From Bacillota bacterium (GTDB lineage Bacteria; Bacillota; Clostridia; DSM-8532): 64,000 bases of DNA. The DNA lies in the NCBI GenBank assembly GCA_023415825.1, contig JAEZJF010000015.1, positions 1 through 64,000 on the forward strand, in the 5' to 3' direction. The notes under the pieces were generated by a model. That model did no database searches. It saw only the letters and a program-made list of their open reading frames with translations, and was not told the DNA's origin. A program made the translations under genes and the position numbers. Below are positions 1 through 11,700 of the stretch, one piece after another. Position 1 is the stretch's first letter. The number at the start of each line of letters is the position of its first letter.

Positions 1-56
1 CATATGAGAACGTATTTTAATTTTTCTTCTGCTGAAAATTTACTTTTTCGTCCCAT
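1..56 (-). CDS. Transposase N-terminus, IS3/IS150-type OrfA (partial, runs off left edge)
   Basis: Reading the minus strand from 56 down to 1 gives an open frame beginning MGRKSKFSAEEKLKYVL, which resembles the start of the helix-turn-helix OrfA of IS3-family (IS150-like) transposases. A good ribosome binding site (AAGGAGGA, complement of about 67-74) precedes the ATG at a sensible distance. Only 18 codons lie in the window, so whether the rest is intact cannot be seen. The family call rests on a short but characteristic N-terminus. It implies that an insertion sequence sits just left of the window, oriented away from the receiver gene at 260. Confidence 0.55.
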   Translation of the reverse strand, partial: MGRKSKFSAEEKLKYVLI

Positions 57-130
57 AAAAATATGCTCCTCCTTATGGTTAACAGTTTTTATTATTTAAA
101 CTGTCTACCACAAGGGGAGCATATCAGCAC
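57..130. mobile_element. Probable terminal region of the insertion sequence
   Basis: Between the transposase start and the receiver gene, the stretch with ACTGTCTACCACAAGGGG at about 101-118 resembles, from memory, the TGTCTA...GGGG tips of IS150-like elements. The element would therefore end around 105-130. The other end lies outside the window, so neither the terminal inverted repeat nor a target duplication can be verified. Confidence 0.25.
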
Positions 131-259
131 TCCATTCATGGCGGCTTTTATATACTCCGAAGCCCGGAAACCCGTGTGAAAGGCGCGTTTTTCTGCTTGT
201 GAGATTTTGTGACAGGCCTATGTTAGGATGAAGGCAGCATGGGGAGGGAGGCTGATTTT

Positions 260-643
260 TTGCGTGTATTGGTAGTTGACGACGAGCGTCCCTGTCTCGA
301 TGAATTGGCCTATTTGCTCTCAAAACAGCATGGCATGGAAATCGCGGGCGTGTTCACAAGCCCGTCGAAGGCGCTGGAGGCATTAGCAGATTTAAAGCCA
401 GACGCCGCCTTCCTCGATCTTTCCATGCCGCATATGAACGGCGCGGAGCTTGCGAAAAAAATGATTGCACAGATGCCTGACATAAAGATTGTATTTGCTA
501 CCGCCTATGGGAAGGAGCTCCAAAAGCTCTCAGACAGTCCAGCGGCCGGGAGCATTCTAAAACCCGTTTGCGAGGCGAAGTTAAAAGACCTGCTGTTGCA
601 GGTTGAGGCCCAGATGAGATTCGTGGATGATGCATCCGGTTGA
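260..643 (+). CDS. Stand-alone response-regulator receiver protein
   Basis: This is a CheY-like receiver domain with no output domain, about 127 residues. The acidic pair is D7-D8 (RVLVVDDERP), the predicted phosphorylated aspartate is D53 (FLDLSMP) and the conserved lysine is K101 (ILKPV). An in-frame ATG exists at 239, but a strong site GGGAGGGAGG (242-251) lies eight bases before TTG 260, and the fold begins right after it, so the TTG start is preferred. The sequence stops soon after the last receiver helix. Similar receivers in clostridia are often joined to LytTR or BTAD outputs, so this may be a lone phospho-acceptor or the remnant of a longer regulator. No kinase gene is adjacent. Confidence 0.8.
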   Translation: MRVLVVDDERPCLDELAYLLSKQHGMEIAGVFTSPSKALEALADLKPDAAFLDLSMPHMNGAELAKKMIAQMPDIKIVFATAYGKELQKLSDSPAAGSILKPVCEAKLKDLLLQVEAQMRFVDDASG

Positions 644-697
644 TTAAACACTATGGCTAAATCATGGAAAAATAATGATTAATAAGGGGTGCCCCAT

Positions 698-3600
698 ATG
701 TCAAAACGTATTTTAAGTATTTTTCTTGCGATAGTTATGGTCATCACCATGATGCCGCCCCTGACATTAACCGCAAGTGCGGCAGCTATAGGGCCGGTAA
801 CTTATAACCGCCAGAAATTGGAGAGACCTATCCTCACATGGCTTATGTCGCAGGACAGCGCTTTTTTGGAGGATGCCGAGACAAAAAGCAGCTTTTATAG
901 CTACGGCTGGTTATTTGCAACGGATTCGGGGGGCCTATACCGACGTACTTATAATCGATATCGCGCCTCCCATAAATTCACCTTTGGATCAGATTACGGG
1001 TCAGTAAAAATAACAGATATCAAAAACCGCGACCAGCTCTGGGTAGGGTACACGATTTCAATGTGCCCGGATCGGCACGGCAATATCTCACACCCGGTCA
1101 CGGAAAAGCTGTGCTATCAGTATACGGGAATGTATGATGATGCCGACCAATTCTATTTCCGCTATTCGGGCGGTGATAATATTAATGATGTACTCAAAAA
1201 TTATGGGAGCTCCACAGACTTTCAAAAGGTTTCAAATCATGCAGCCGAGCTTTATATTGACTTCGGTCTCGGCGGTTCATGCACATCCCACGGTGATGCC
1301 TATGTTACCGATGCTTCTGTATACTTTGCCGACCGGCAGGCTCCAAGGATATCCAATATCCTGACCACCTCCGATGAGGCAGGGGCGACCCCAAAGCAGT
1401 ATTTTAAAGAAGGAGAATCTGTCTATATTCATCTGCAGTACGACGAACCCATCCGTTTTTCCGATAATTCTCCGAACCATGATAATGTCACCCTTGCGCT
1501 GAATGTTGCCAGAAAGGCAAGTGCCAGTGATGCAGGCGTGGAAACACAGTATGCAAAACTCACCGCCCTGAACGATAACCGCCTGACCTTCCGCTACGAT
1601 GTGCCTACTACTATCAACAACACAGCCACAGGTCTTGAGGCCACCGATCATTATATGATAGGTATAAAAGGCAGCTCAGACCAGACAAGCTTTTACGGTG
1701 ACGATAATGCCTTTGACTTAGTATACTGCTATGGCTCTACAGATCGTACTGCGCTGCCGGTAAAGTACCAAAGCAATCCGAATTATGTAAAGACCAGCAG
1801 CCTCGTCACCGACCTTGCCGGAAACCCGGCACAAACCTTTACCCCCAGAGCCCTTAACGCATATACTTATCTGGACACTGTGGACCCTGAGATGGCCTAT
1901 GTGACCGTTGAGGGCAGCATGATCGATGAGAACTACACAGGAGACCTGGACTCTCCAGATCTCGACAGAAGCACCGTATTTGCAGGAGTTGGAGATACCC
2001 TGACCTTTACGGCTTGGTTTTCCGAATACATGGCCATCAGCCCCGCCAATTATGCAAAAATAATAGCGGCGCTCAATGTCAGTGATGGGATGGGTAAAGC
2101 GGTGAAACTAAAAGCCGTAAAGAGCGGCAATGCTAAACGTAATGTAGAGGATAAATTCGATTCTGCCTATATTACCTTTGAGACCCTAACGGTCACCGCC
2201 GGTATGACGCCGGTGGAATATTCAGGTGTGATAGATAAGTCCATTTCCATTGAATCCATTACCCTATTGGAGGGACTGACTCTTGTCGATCCTTCAAACA
2301 ATGCCTACATACCTGGAGCTAATATTATCAAGGATTTGAAGATTACTGCCAATAGAAAGGAATTTTTAGATACCCTTGCTCCAGCCGCTACAACATCTGC
2401 TACACCGTCCGGTGGAAAATATCTGCCTGTTTTTTATACAGGTTCGGACAAATCGGAATTTTATTTTCCCATTACCCTTTACGACGATACGGGAGAGGGC
2501 ACGGACTATGCCAGCGGCATCAGTACCAAGGAAAAAAGCGGTTCCTTTAATTGGCAGAGTGATATCCCCTTTACCTTCAAATACAAGGTTTCAGCAAGTA
2601 GCAATAAGCCTCCGGAGCCCATTGAGCAATGGAATACGGGGAATACCGGCACAAAGTACAGCTTTACCCAGGTAGCGGCGGGAAACTTCATTCATATCGC
2701 CCTTCTGGGCGGGGTCAACTATAATGTCACGGATACCTCCTTGATTGTGTATCCTGCAGACTTTGCGGGAAATGTGGGAGAGGTGCCCTTTTCTCTCGAT
2801 TACACCTACGACAGCACCGGACCGGTTATCACTCCGGTAAGCTATGAAACAGGGATTGATACCGGAAGTTACAGCGGCTATATCAGAGCTACTGTCAAAT
2901 TAGAGGACCTGAGCAAGGTGGATGCCGCGCAGGTGTATTACTACTGGGATAATCAAAGCATCACTTCCGATGACACTCCGGTCTGGGTGCAGTATACGGG
3001 AATCAGCGAAAGCGCCGCTTCCATGACCCTTACCTTTACCCTCGATGGACTGGATAAAGGAGCTAATCACAATTATAATCTCCTTATTAAGGCCAATGAC
3101 CACTCAACCGCTGTATCAGGCGGTAACCCGACCGTCACAAATCCAGGATTTAACTATAGGATCGATTTATCCTATCCTGCCTATGATTTCTCCTACTCCA
3201 CAGGCTATGAGGCAGAGCCCTATCTAAAAATCAATAATCTACAGGAACATCCCGATACGGGTGAGGATTCCACCGTCATCGTCATGATCAAGGATCCCCT
3301 CGGCGAAAAGGGTAATGAATATTTTGTACGGACCATTACTACCGGAAGCTACAGGGACTTATTTTTGAACCATATGGCCGATGGTGATGTATTAGATCAC
3401 TTTACCTTTGACATACTTGATAGACAGCCGGGAGAGCACTCGGGTGCGTCACAGCCCATGAGCGAGCCCACTTTATGGCGATATCATACAGTAACAACCA
3501 ATACGACATCTACGTCAGGAGACGCCATCCGCTATAGCTTTAATGAAGACGCGCCCACCTTGGGGCTGCTTATGGACGATGAGAGCTCGAATACGGATAA

Positions 3601-6600
3601 GCAAACAGCCCGCAGGCTTCAGGCCATAATGGGCGGCAAGTACTATGGCGATATAGAAGTGACCCTTATTTCCGGATTCGGCGCTTTAGGCCTTTCTGTA
3701 GGTGTTGAAAAGGATCTGGCTGACTCTATATACCAGAAAATGATTGATTTATATAAACCCAAAACTGTAACTAAAATTGAATCCTTTGCTGCCGTAAGCG
3801 CCAACTTCACTGGTCTCGACTGCTACAGCGTAACAGTAGTTGATGAGCTAGGTAAAACGGAGATGTTTTACATTACTCTTGATCGGGACGGAAATATTCT
3901 GAATACCAACACCATTGTTAAGGATTCCTATACCATCAACAATTTTACGCCCTCAACCTACAGCAACTATATCAGCTCCATTCCCGGCGCTGCTAATGTA
4001 GATGTGAAAACCTATACCCTTAAAGCCGCTTCTAAAGAATATGCTACAGGCACTGGTTATGAAACCGGTATCCAAACTATTCACAAAATCGCACTTAGTC
4101 AGAAATCCGGCAGTTCAGGCACCCTGCCTTGGGGTGATATACAGGTTCCTGTTTCTCTCGAGAGTGAGGAATTTGCCTTTACAATTAATAACGAGGTCAT
4201 AGGGTCCTGGGGAATAAAGGATGTGGATTTTGCCAGCGATAACACTTTTATTGGACTTTATTTGCTCTCTTCACCCGATGCTGGTGCACCTGTGAGTTCG
4301 GATGTTCCTCTATGGAAGATCAGGTTAGCTGATCTATCTAGCCAAACCTTCAGAATTCCCGCCGACGTGACCCAGTATTCGGGACTTTATCAGGTAAAAG
4401 TACAGGTTGCGGCCAAAGGCAGCGGAAAAATTGATTCCGGTTCTGTCAACACTGTGGTGGATAAAACAGAGCTAACTGATTTCGGGCCTAAGAGCGCCGA
4501 ACACACCTATTATTATGAGGGTACCTTGCCCCTTGCTGAGAAATCCAGCTACAGCCTTGTCACTCCGCGCATATACCTGGGAAGCCAATCAGGCAAGGAT
4601 GTGAAGCTATCTTTCGGAACTCAGGAAGGCACTCTGTCCGATGGAACGAACAACTACCGAAAGCAGTTCATCAGAGTATGGAATGCTACAGAGGGAATCA
4701 ATGAGAACACAACCATGAACAATGCTTCTTGGTATGATATTTCCACAGGAGAGTTTAAAAAAGATTATGCAGTTAGTCTCTTTACCGATGCTTCAGGTGC
4801 GGAATCGGCTACCGGGGATGTGTTGGGACTTATCCGTAATAAGGAAAATATAGTCCATTACCAGCTTGCCAGTGCAAACGGCAAGATTTCAGCAGTGCGA
4901 ACCTTGGCAATTGAGGTTTCTGATGAGCTTCCCACACTTGAGATGGGCCTGACGCCTGAATCCTCACCAGTCAATATTAAATCGGTTAAGGCCTATGTCA
5001 AGACCCTTTCCAGTGCCACCATGACCGAAATGACGGTCAAAACCGTGGAAGCAGTTCCTCAGACAGTGGACATCGTTGGCCATACACTCACAGATAGCAA
5101 TATCCATGCCTTTTATACTGCCAATGTTTACGGCAACTTCGCCTTTGATAGCGTAAGCGCAACCTTCGTTGACAGCTCCGCGCCGGAGGTGCGACCACTC
5201 ACTTTTGGCGGGGATATGAACTATAAAAACAATCTCGGAGTCACATTTGTTGATAATATGCCGGCTGATCCATCGGAAACAAAGCTCTATATCAAGTTCG
5301 ATGCAGCGTATATGGCACGGCTTCGGGATGTCAGCGGCTTTGAAATCAATAAGGACGGCTATATGCAAGTCACGCTTCCCCGGATCGCTCCAGGCCAAAC
5401 TCATGGCGAATGGACCTGCGGAGCCAGTACTGCGCCGGGTGGCATCTACAAGGTAGTGACCTCCACCGAGAACACCCCCCCTGGCCATGCCTTTAATATC
5501 TTTGTTTATATGGACTATCTTTATGACTATGATAAGCCCGAGAATTTTTCTATGGCTGCCGACTACTATATGGAGGATGAAGCAGGCAACAGGTCGGCAC
5601 CGGGCTCAGCGTCCATCTTGGTGAGCAATCGGCCTCCGAAGGTTGAAGAAGCCATAAACTCTTCTAATTATTCGGGTAACCTGATGGATATTGACCTGAC
5701 CTTTAACAGGCCCTTGAAAGTGACCAGTCCTGATGCTGGGACGCATACCAACTTCGATTCACGGCATGAGAATCCGTCAAGTGGTTACTCAATGAGGCGT
5801 GAAGCCATGCCCATTTACGAGCCGGGAGATTATACGGTTACCGTTATGGATGTATTCGGCGTTGAACACAATGTTGACTACACAATAAAACCTGAATTAT
5901 TTGGGGATTTTGGACTCGATGTCCAATTGAGTACAACAGTGCAAACGCGTGAGGCCATTACAGTTACTATCAAAGCCTTGACTCAGGGAACAACCTTCAG
6001 GGTGGTTAAAATGCCTGAAAATTCGGAACTTGATTATAGCCAGAGTATTGATCGGGAATCCGCACTCATTAAACTATCTGAAAACGGCTATATTATCCTG
6101 TTTGTAAACAACAAAGAGCCAAGGCAGGTGGCGATTCCTGTCACCAATATATTAAGCCATGCGCCGGATGCGGTGGAAACCTGGTATTATTCGGAGTTCT
6201 CCAGCAACACCCTTCCCATGGGGGTTACTGAAACCACCCAAAAGGTCACCGTATTTATAAGCTCAGCTCTGGACAACCGAAGTATTGAGGGAGCGGACGG
6301 CGCTTCACTTAAGTTTACCTTCCCCTTCGGAACAAAAGCGGGAGACGCCTATACCTTTACCTACACCGATCCAATCGGCAATATCGGGACCAAAACAGTC
6401 CATTGCCCCGTGTCCATCGTACGGCCTTCACTTCCTGCCGAGGATAAGGAAGCACCGAACTTTACGGTAAAGGTATATGGCAAATATGGCGGTGTTTATA
6501 AGCATAATGAATCGTGGAATAGTCCTCTCACTACAACCCCTCTGGATGGCAACGGCAATCCTCTGCCATCTGAAACAAAACCGGTAGTCAATACCGGCAC

Positions 6601-8656
6601 TGATGCTGCAGGCAAGCCGGTTTCCTATTCAACCTTCAAGAATCTCTTAGACAATATGTCCTGGACCGGCGGGTATAAGCTTGTGTTTGATGTATTTGAC
6701 CAAAGTCCCACCAAGCTTGTTCTAATGAATCCGGGTGATTCGTTAACTGGTCTGACCTACGCCAACGCAGCCAATTATCAGCGAAACATAGAAGGGGTCA
6801 GCCTCAGCGGAAATACATTAACCATTACAAATAAAGATGCAGCTTTCAAGATAGCGGTCGTGGATGATGGAAACGAGCACCAATTGGTGGGAGAGACCTA
6901 TCAGACAACACCCTATTCCAGCATTAAGGAAATGACTTTCGGCGGACCCGATCACTGGATGATCGACATCACGCCGCCAACTGCCCAAACTGCCCAGGAA
7001 CATATTAATTTCTATACAAAGACTTTGTTCTTCAAGCTTGAGGACACTCAGAGCGGGATAGTGCCCATTTCGCCGGTATGGCCCACCCTAACTGATCCCG
7101 CATCGCCCTTTTATACCCAATATAAGGATTGGTACTACAAAGAAGTCACAAACAGCACTCCTGTCATCATAGATTTCCGTGACGGTGCCTATAATCAGTC
7201 CCGTGCCACCATAGAGGTAACGGGTCTTGATGATTCAAACCCAAAGGCAACCCTTGAATGGTGGACGCCGTCGGCCTATTCAACAGATCCGTCCACAGGT
7301 GTTGTGATCAAGTACAACAATCAAGTACCCAATCATATGACCAACAGCACTGTACGAGCGGGGATTTCCTTTGATAGGGACATCACCGCCATGAAGCTCT
7401 GGAAGTGGGACGGCACGGCCTATACCGATGATCCCACTCTCGTGGCTCCATATGCCACCCTTGAGCAGCAGACGAACTTTGCCGTTATCAGCTTTTTGCA
7501 GGATGCCAAGGTCAAACTGACCTATGAGGCTCAGAATACCAAGACGGGCGAAATAGAGCTTCCAGCAGTTAATGTGATTGATAAGATACCACCGACTGTT
7601 ACATTAGTTGAAACCAAAAACGATACGGTAACCTCTACCAAGGCCACATTCGTTTTCAGCATCAGTGAAGACGTGACCGATGCGGCCGGAGAAAAATATT
7701 GGGCTTCAAAGGGTCAGTTTACCAAGGACATTACCAGCCGCGGGACCTATGGGTATACCTTCAGTGATGAGGCCGGCAATACTGTCAAGGTCACCGGTAC
7801 GGTCTCCAACATAGACGAGGCTGCGCCTGTGGTCATCTTTAACAACATGCCCGATGAGAATACCTCGGTCAGCGGCTCCTATACCTTCAAAGCTGCCATG
7901 AACGAGGCCGGTACCATCACCATGCTGGGGCAGACCCTATCAGTCTCTGACCCCCGACCCGACCAATTAACTAACGGGAAGCCTGATGCTGAAAAAATAA
8001 CCTGGCACGAATTTACCGTTACCCAAAACGGCAGCTATCTTGTGACGGGTACAGATACCGCTGGTCGCACCTCATCCTACTATGTAAGTATCAACTGCAT
8101 CGACAACATGCCGCCCAATATCAGCATGACGCCTTCCATACTTCGGGTGCGCCAAGGGACTGATGTTGCTTCCTTCACAGATCAGGAGCTTCTTTCGGGG
8201 GTCACCATTACTGACAATGTGACAAGCAGCGCCAATCTCGTTGCCAGTATCTCAGGCAAGCCCTCACAGGCGGATTTAGATACGGTGGGCGTTTACCCCA
8301 TCACCATCACCGCAACCGACAAAGCCGGGAACACCCGGGAGGCCAGGCGGTTTATACGGGTCTACTCCAAAAACGAGCCCGAGGTGCTTGTCAATGGCAA
8401 AAAGACCGATCATATGGGGACAACCGTCATTATCGGAACCTATGATTTGGACATCTCGGTAAACATACCCGACTCTAGCGGAGAGCCTTACACCCTTTAT
8501 ATCAAACAAGGTGACAATACGGCCGGGCAGATGAAACGGAATGCCCAGATTATCACCGGTGCGACTTTCACGGTCAGCAAGGATGGCTATTATACGTTGT
8601 ACATTGTACGGCAAAACCGTGAGGTTTATCTAACCAAGCTCTATATAGAAAAATAG
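698..8656 (+). CDS. Giant secreted multi-Ig-like surface protein (2652 aa)
   Basis: A very large exported protein. The start is taken at ATG 698, preceded by AAGGGGT; an upstream GTG at 689 would add three residues. A signal peptide (MSKRILSIFLAIVMVITMMP..., ending near TASAAA) opens it. The rest is a string of beta-sandwich Ig-like modules joined by D-x-x-[APGTV]-P linkers, visible at about residues 212, 392, 557, 704, 1491, 1915, 2089, 2294, 2372 and 2468. The last full module (about 2468-2560, ending ITATDKAGNTREARRF) is of the DUF5011/HYR-like cadherin-fold type. No enzymatic motif, SLH domain, LPXTG or C-terminal membrane anchor was found, so it is probably released or held by partners. 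It lies 61 bases before another exported giant and is probably co-transcribed. A role in adhesion or surface-layer architecture is inference. Confidence 0.75.
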   Translation: MSKRILSIFLAIVMVITMMPPLTLTASAAAIGPVTYNRQKLERPILTWLMSQDSAFLEDAETKSSFYSYGWLFATDSGGLYRRTYNRYRASHKFTFGSDYGSVKITDIKNRDQLWVGYTISMCPDRHGNISHPVTEKLCYQYTGMYDDADQFYFRYSGGDNINDVLKNYGSSTDFQKVSNHAAELYIDFGLGGSCTSHGDAYVTDASVYFADRQAPRISNILTTSDEAGATPKQYFKEGESVYIHLQYDEPIRFSDNSPNHDNVTLALNVARKASASDAGVETQYAKLTALNDNRLTFRYDVPTTINNTATGLEATDHYMIGIKGSSDQTSFYGDDNAFDLVYCYGSTDRTALPVKYQSNPNYVKTSSLVTDLAGNPAQTFTPRALNAYTYLDTVDPEMAYVTVEGSMIDENYTGDLDSPDLDRSTVFAGVGDTLTFTAWFSEYMAISPANYAKIIAALNVSDGMGKAVKLKAVKSGNAKRNVEDKFDSAYITFETLTVTAGMTPVEYSGVIDKSISIESITLLEGLTLVDPSNNAYIPGANIIKDLKITANRKEFLDTLAPAATTSATPSGGKYLPVFYTGSDKSEFYFPITLYDDTGEGTDYASGISTKEKSGSFNWQSDIPFTFKYKVSASSNKPPEPIEQWNTGNTGTKYSFTQVAAGNFIHIALLGGVNYNVTDTSLIVYPADFAGNVGEVPFSLDYTYDSTGPVITPVSYETGIDTGSYSGYIRATVKLEDLSKVDAAQVYYYWDNQSITSDDTPVWVQYTGISESAASMTLTFTLDGLDKGANHNYNLLIKANDHSTAVSGGNPTVTNPGFNYRIDLSYPAYDFSYSTGYEAEPYLKINNLQEHPDTGEDSTVIVMIKDPLGEKGNEYFVRTITTGSYRDLFLNHMADGDVLDHFTFDILDRQPGEHSGASQPMSEPTLWRYHTVTTNTTSTSGDAIRYSFNEDAPTLGLLMDDESSNTDKQTARRLQAIMGGKYYGDIEVTLISGFGALGLSVGVEKDLADSIYQKMIDLYKPKTVTKIESFAAVSANFTGLDCYSVTVVDELGKTEMFYITLDRDGNILNTNTIVKDSYTINNFTPSTYSNYISSIPGAANVDVKTYTLKAASKEYATGTGYETGIQTIHKIALSQKSGSSGTLPWGDIQVPVSLESEEFAFTINNEVIGSWGIKDVDFASDNTFIGLYLLSSPDAGAPVSSDVPLWKIRLADLSSQTFRIPADVTQYSGLYQVKVQVAAKGSGKIDSGSVNTVVDKTELTDFGPKSAEHTYYYEGTLPLAEKSSYSLVTPRIYLGSQSGKDVKLSFGTQEGTLSDGTNNYRKQFIRVWNATEGINENTTMNNASWYDISTGEFKKDYAVSLFTDASGAESATGDVLGLIRNKENIVHYQLASANGKISAVRTLAIEVSDELPTLEMGLTPESSPVNIKSVKAYVKTLSSATMTEMTVKTVEAVPQTVDIVGHTLTDSNIHAFYTANVYGNFAFDSVSATFVDSSAPEVRPLTFGGDMNYKNNLGVTFVDNMPADPSETKLYIKFDAAYMARLRDVSGFEINKDGYMQVTLPRIAPGQTHGEWTCGASTAPGGIYKVVTSTENTPPGHAFNIFVYMDYLYDYDKPENFSMAADYYMEDEAGNRSAPGSASILVSNRPPKVEEAINSSNYSGNLMDIDLTFNRPLKVTSPDAGTHTNFDSRHENPSSGYSMRREAMPIYEPGDYTVTVMDVFGVEHNVDYTIKPELFGDFGLDVQLSTTVQTREAITVTIKALTQGTTFRVVKMPENSELDYSQSIDRESALIKLSENGYIILFVNNKEPRQVAIPVTNILSHAPDAVETWYYSEFSSNTLPMGVTETTQKVTVFISSALDNRSIEGADGASLKFTFPFGTKAGDAYTFTYTDPIGNIGTKTVHCPVSIVRPSLPAEDKEAPNFTVKVYGKYGGVYKHNESWNSPLTTTPLDGNGNPLPSETKPVVNTGTDAAGKPVSYSTFKNLLDNMSWTGGYKLVFDVFDQSPTKLVLMNPGDSLTGLTYANAANYQRNIEGVSLSGNTLTITNKDAAFKIAVVDDGNEHQLVGETYQTTPYSSIKEMTFGGPDHWMIDITPPTAQTAQEHINFYTKTLFFKLEDTQSGIVPISPVWPTLTDPASPFYTQYKDWYYKEVTNSTPVIIDFRDGAYNQSRATIEVTGLDDSNPKATLEWWTPSAYSTDPSTGVVIKYNNQVPNHMTNSTVRAGISFDRDITAMKLWKWDGTAYTDDPTLVAPYATLEQQTNFAVISFLQDAKVKLTYEAQNTKTGEIELPAVNVIDKIPPTVTLVETKNDTVTSTKATFVFSISEDVTDAAGEKYWASKGQFTKDITSRGTYGYTFSDEAGNTVKVTGTVSNIDEAAPVVIFNNMPDENTSVSGSYTFKAAMNEAGTITMLGQTLSVSDPRPDQLTNGKPDAEKITWHEFTVTQNGSYLVTGTDTAGRTSSYYVSINCIDNMPPNISMTPSILRVRQGTDVASFTDQELLSGVTITDNVTSSANLVASISGKPSQADLDTVGVYPITITATDKAGNTREARRFIRVYSKNEPEVLVNGKKTDHMGTTVIIGTYDLDISVNIPDSSGEPYTLYIKQGDNTAGQMKRNAQIITGATFTVSKDGYYTLYIVRQNREVYLTKLYIEK

Positions 8657-8717
8657 TTGTGCGTTCCTACGGCAACGCATAAGAACCTTGTTATTCATAA
8701 TGAGGAGATGTCGGATC

Positions 8718-11700
8718 ATGAAGAAAATAATGACTAAAACCTTGAGTATCCTTCTTGTCATCACCCTGCTCTTTACCCTGATGCCCCTGTCAGTGCTTAC
8801 TGCCGGGGCTGCTGAAGCCGAGACCCTCAGCTTGAAAAACGCTTATATTGAAGCTGTGGTCTCCAAAGAGAATGGTGGGTTTTTAATCCGCACGGCTGAG
8901 GGGAATAAGCTGGCCAAGGATGACAACAACAAAAATCTGCTTTATCACAACGGCCAGTACGACACCTCCTTTACTTCATTTAAGGTGGATTACGGAAGCG
9001 GTGTAGTGCAAGATTATATCTTCGGGGGCAACTACGGCTTTATGGGGCTTTCAAGCTCCGAGGTCACTGTCACCCAGGATACGACTGGAATCACAGCCGT
9101 ATGGAGCATCGATGACCTTACCTTTACCCAAAGGGTTGAGCTCTCGGCGATGAATGCCAACGAGCATGGCATGGCCTCCATAGGCTATACCGTAAAAAAC
9201 AACGGAAGCAAGCCCATTGTTAGCGTCAAGGTCCGGGTGCTTCTTGACTCATGTCTGGGCAACCGTGATTTTGGCTATTATCAGATTCCGACCGATGGAA
9301 CCGGTACTCTGGAGACGGTGCAAAAGGAGAAGGTTTTCGACTATGGCCCTACAGACTTTGTCCCGGCTACCCTGTATGCCATTGACGATGCCATGGTTCC
9401 GACCACGACCGCATACAGCGTCAACGCTACTGCCCCTTACCGGATCGCTTTTGGACATTGGAACAATCTGGCATCCACCGTATTTGATTTTGCTCCCGAT
9501 ACCAGCCTTGAATTTACCAATCCCTATAATGATACATACCTCACAGCCGACAGCGCTTATGCCCTTTTCTATAATATGGAGGGAATAGGAGCCGGAGGTC
9601 AGAAGAACATCAGCACCTACTATGGTGTATATTCCAACGCATCCTCATCGGCAGGGGATGATGTAACCGTCAATATAACTGCCCCAACCTCATTGACGCT
9701 CTCCAATGACAAGAAAAGCTACCTGAAGTCGGATTTGGCACTAGGAGGTGCCAACATAGGCGTTGAAGCCAAGATCAACAATTTCATCAAGGAGGTTGCC
9801 GCCAATTACCCGGAAGTTACGGTGGCCATTTATACACCCAATGGCATCACACCCCTGAATGAGGGCGGAGGTGACCTTGGCCGTCCCTACACGCCAACCG
9901 ATCCCTATAGGATCATTCTCTCAAATCTTGAGTCAGGCCAGACCCGAGCAACAACCTTCCAGTTGAAGGCCGATGTGGGATCTTCCGCCTCTTACCGGAA
10001 GATCGAGATCCGGGCCTTTGACACATCAAGCCAGACCCTTCTGACAGAGCAGAACCTCTTAGGCTCCACATCCTTTTATGTACTCTGTCCGAGCGGAGAC
10101 GGCGATCTGCCTAAGATCACCTTTTCAGGCGGCGATCCTGATATCCTCTACTATGAAGGAACACGTCACTTTTTTGTGACGGGTCAAAACTTCTCCATGC
10201 TGGAAAACAAGGCACAATACACCCTTTACATAGAAAGCCTCACCAATCCCAATTACAAATATCTGATAGAACCCCAGTACATCACCTTCCCAGAGAAGCC
10301 TGAAGGAAATATCCTGGACGTTATTATCACCCAGGCCCTGCCCGTAGGGGATTATCAGCTTGTTTTCTATTGGGAGGACAGTGCCGTAGCCGGCGGAATA
10401 GTCGCGGCGGCAGACAAGGTCATGACGGCTCCTGCCCTGAAGGTCACTATGAGTGACGATCCAGCCTATAAAAACGATACCTACGGTGTGATGATCGTCT
10501 ATCAGAAGCCGGGAACCCGAAATCTCACTTCGGCCTACGAGATCAAAAGCTTACGTAATGAGGCTGAATTCCAAAGCTTCCAAGCTAACGTATCCAATTA
10601 TGAGGAAATCCTGATTATTCTCCGGGGTGCCTTTGAGGTTGATACAAAGCTCGCTGGAAATCCCGTCAGTTGGACGGCTACTGTTGGAAAGGCCTCTCTT
10701 GTCAACGGCAGGGTCAATCAGAATACCATTGTTACCCTGAACAATTGTATGGATTTTGAAAACGGTACCCTGACCCTTCATTATGAAGGTAATAACCCGG
10801 ACAGCGGCAATGTTCTGGTTGATTTTGACGGCGATCTTTATACCTCCGATGCAAGGACGAGCATCTGGAAGGGAAAAGCGGCTCTGACGGCAATCAAGAA
10901 AGGTATCGATTATTCATTGGTGCCCTATAACAAGGATGGGACCATACAACCCGGCTTTGTGGATAAAGCCATCACAGTCCTTTGGCCTTCAGCCCTGGGT
11001 ATGGCTCAGACCTTGGGTGGCCTGGTATTTAACATGAGCTACGGAAAGCTTGGTATCATGCATGACAGGACCGATCCCTACAATCCTGTGGAGCTGGGCA
11101 GAGTGCTTTCCTTTTCGGCAAATATGGATTTGAGCTTTTTAGTACCCGCCGGAGCCAAAGCCGATGGTGCCAACACCGGGTGGAACCGCATCAAGGAAGC
11201 CTTTAGCCTTGACAGCGGATATCTTGGTCTTCGTACCCGCTATGACCGCTTTGTGCAGGAGCCCTCGGATGAGGACCAGCAAAATATGAAGGACGCTGCG
11301 GGTCAGGCCAGCGTCATGGTAGATAATATCCTCTTCGGCTGCGGTAAAGGCTATGTGGGTTTCCGATGCGATGTTAAAGTTAAAATTCCAGCCTATACCC
11401 AATCCATGCCAACCATGGCATGCAATTTGAAGATCAATACCATTGGGGACTGGAGCTTTGGTGTCAGGGGTAATTGCAAGTTCACCACCATGGAGGTGGA
11501 GGTTGAGATTGACATCAAGAGCAACAACAACATACCAGTACCCAATAAGCTTTACTTCTATATCAATGGCTTTGAGCCCGGCATCAATGTGGACGGAGCA
11601 GGGGTTCTTTGGATAACAGGCGGCGGGGGAGGTATTGACAACCTGTACGACACTATCTTTGCCGGTGATAAGCTCCCACCTTTGAAAATTCTGCTGTCGG

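Noticed and set aside
4964..5488. Minus-strand frame of 174 codons inside the giant Ig-like gene
   Set aside because: No ribosome site, no family likeness, and it lies wholly within a convincing coding sequence on the other strand.
8660..8679. TGCGTT...AACGCA hairpin between the two giant genes
   Set aside because: The stem is only six pairs and has no U-tract, so it is not a credible terminator.
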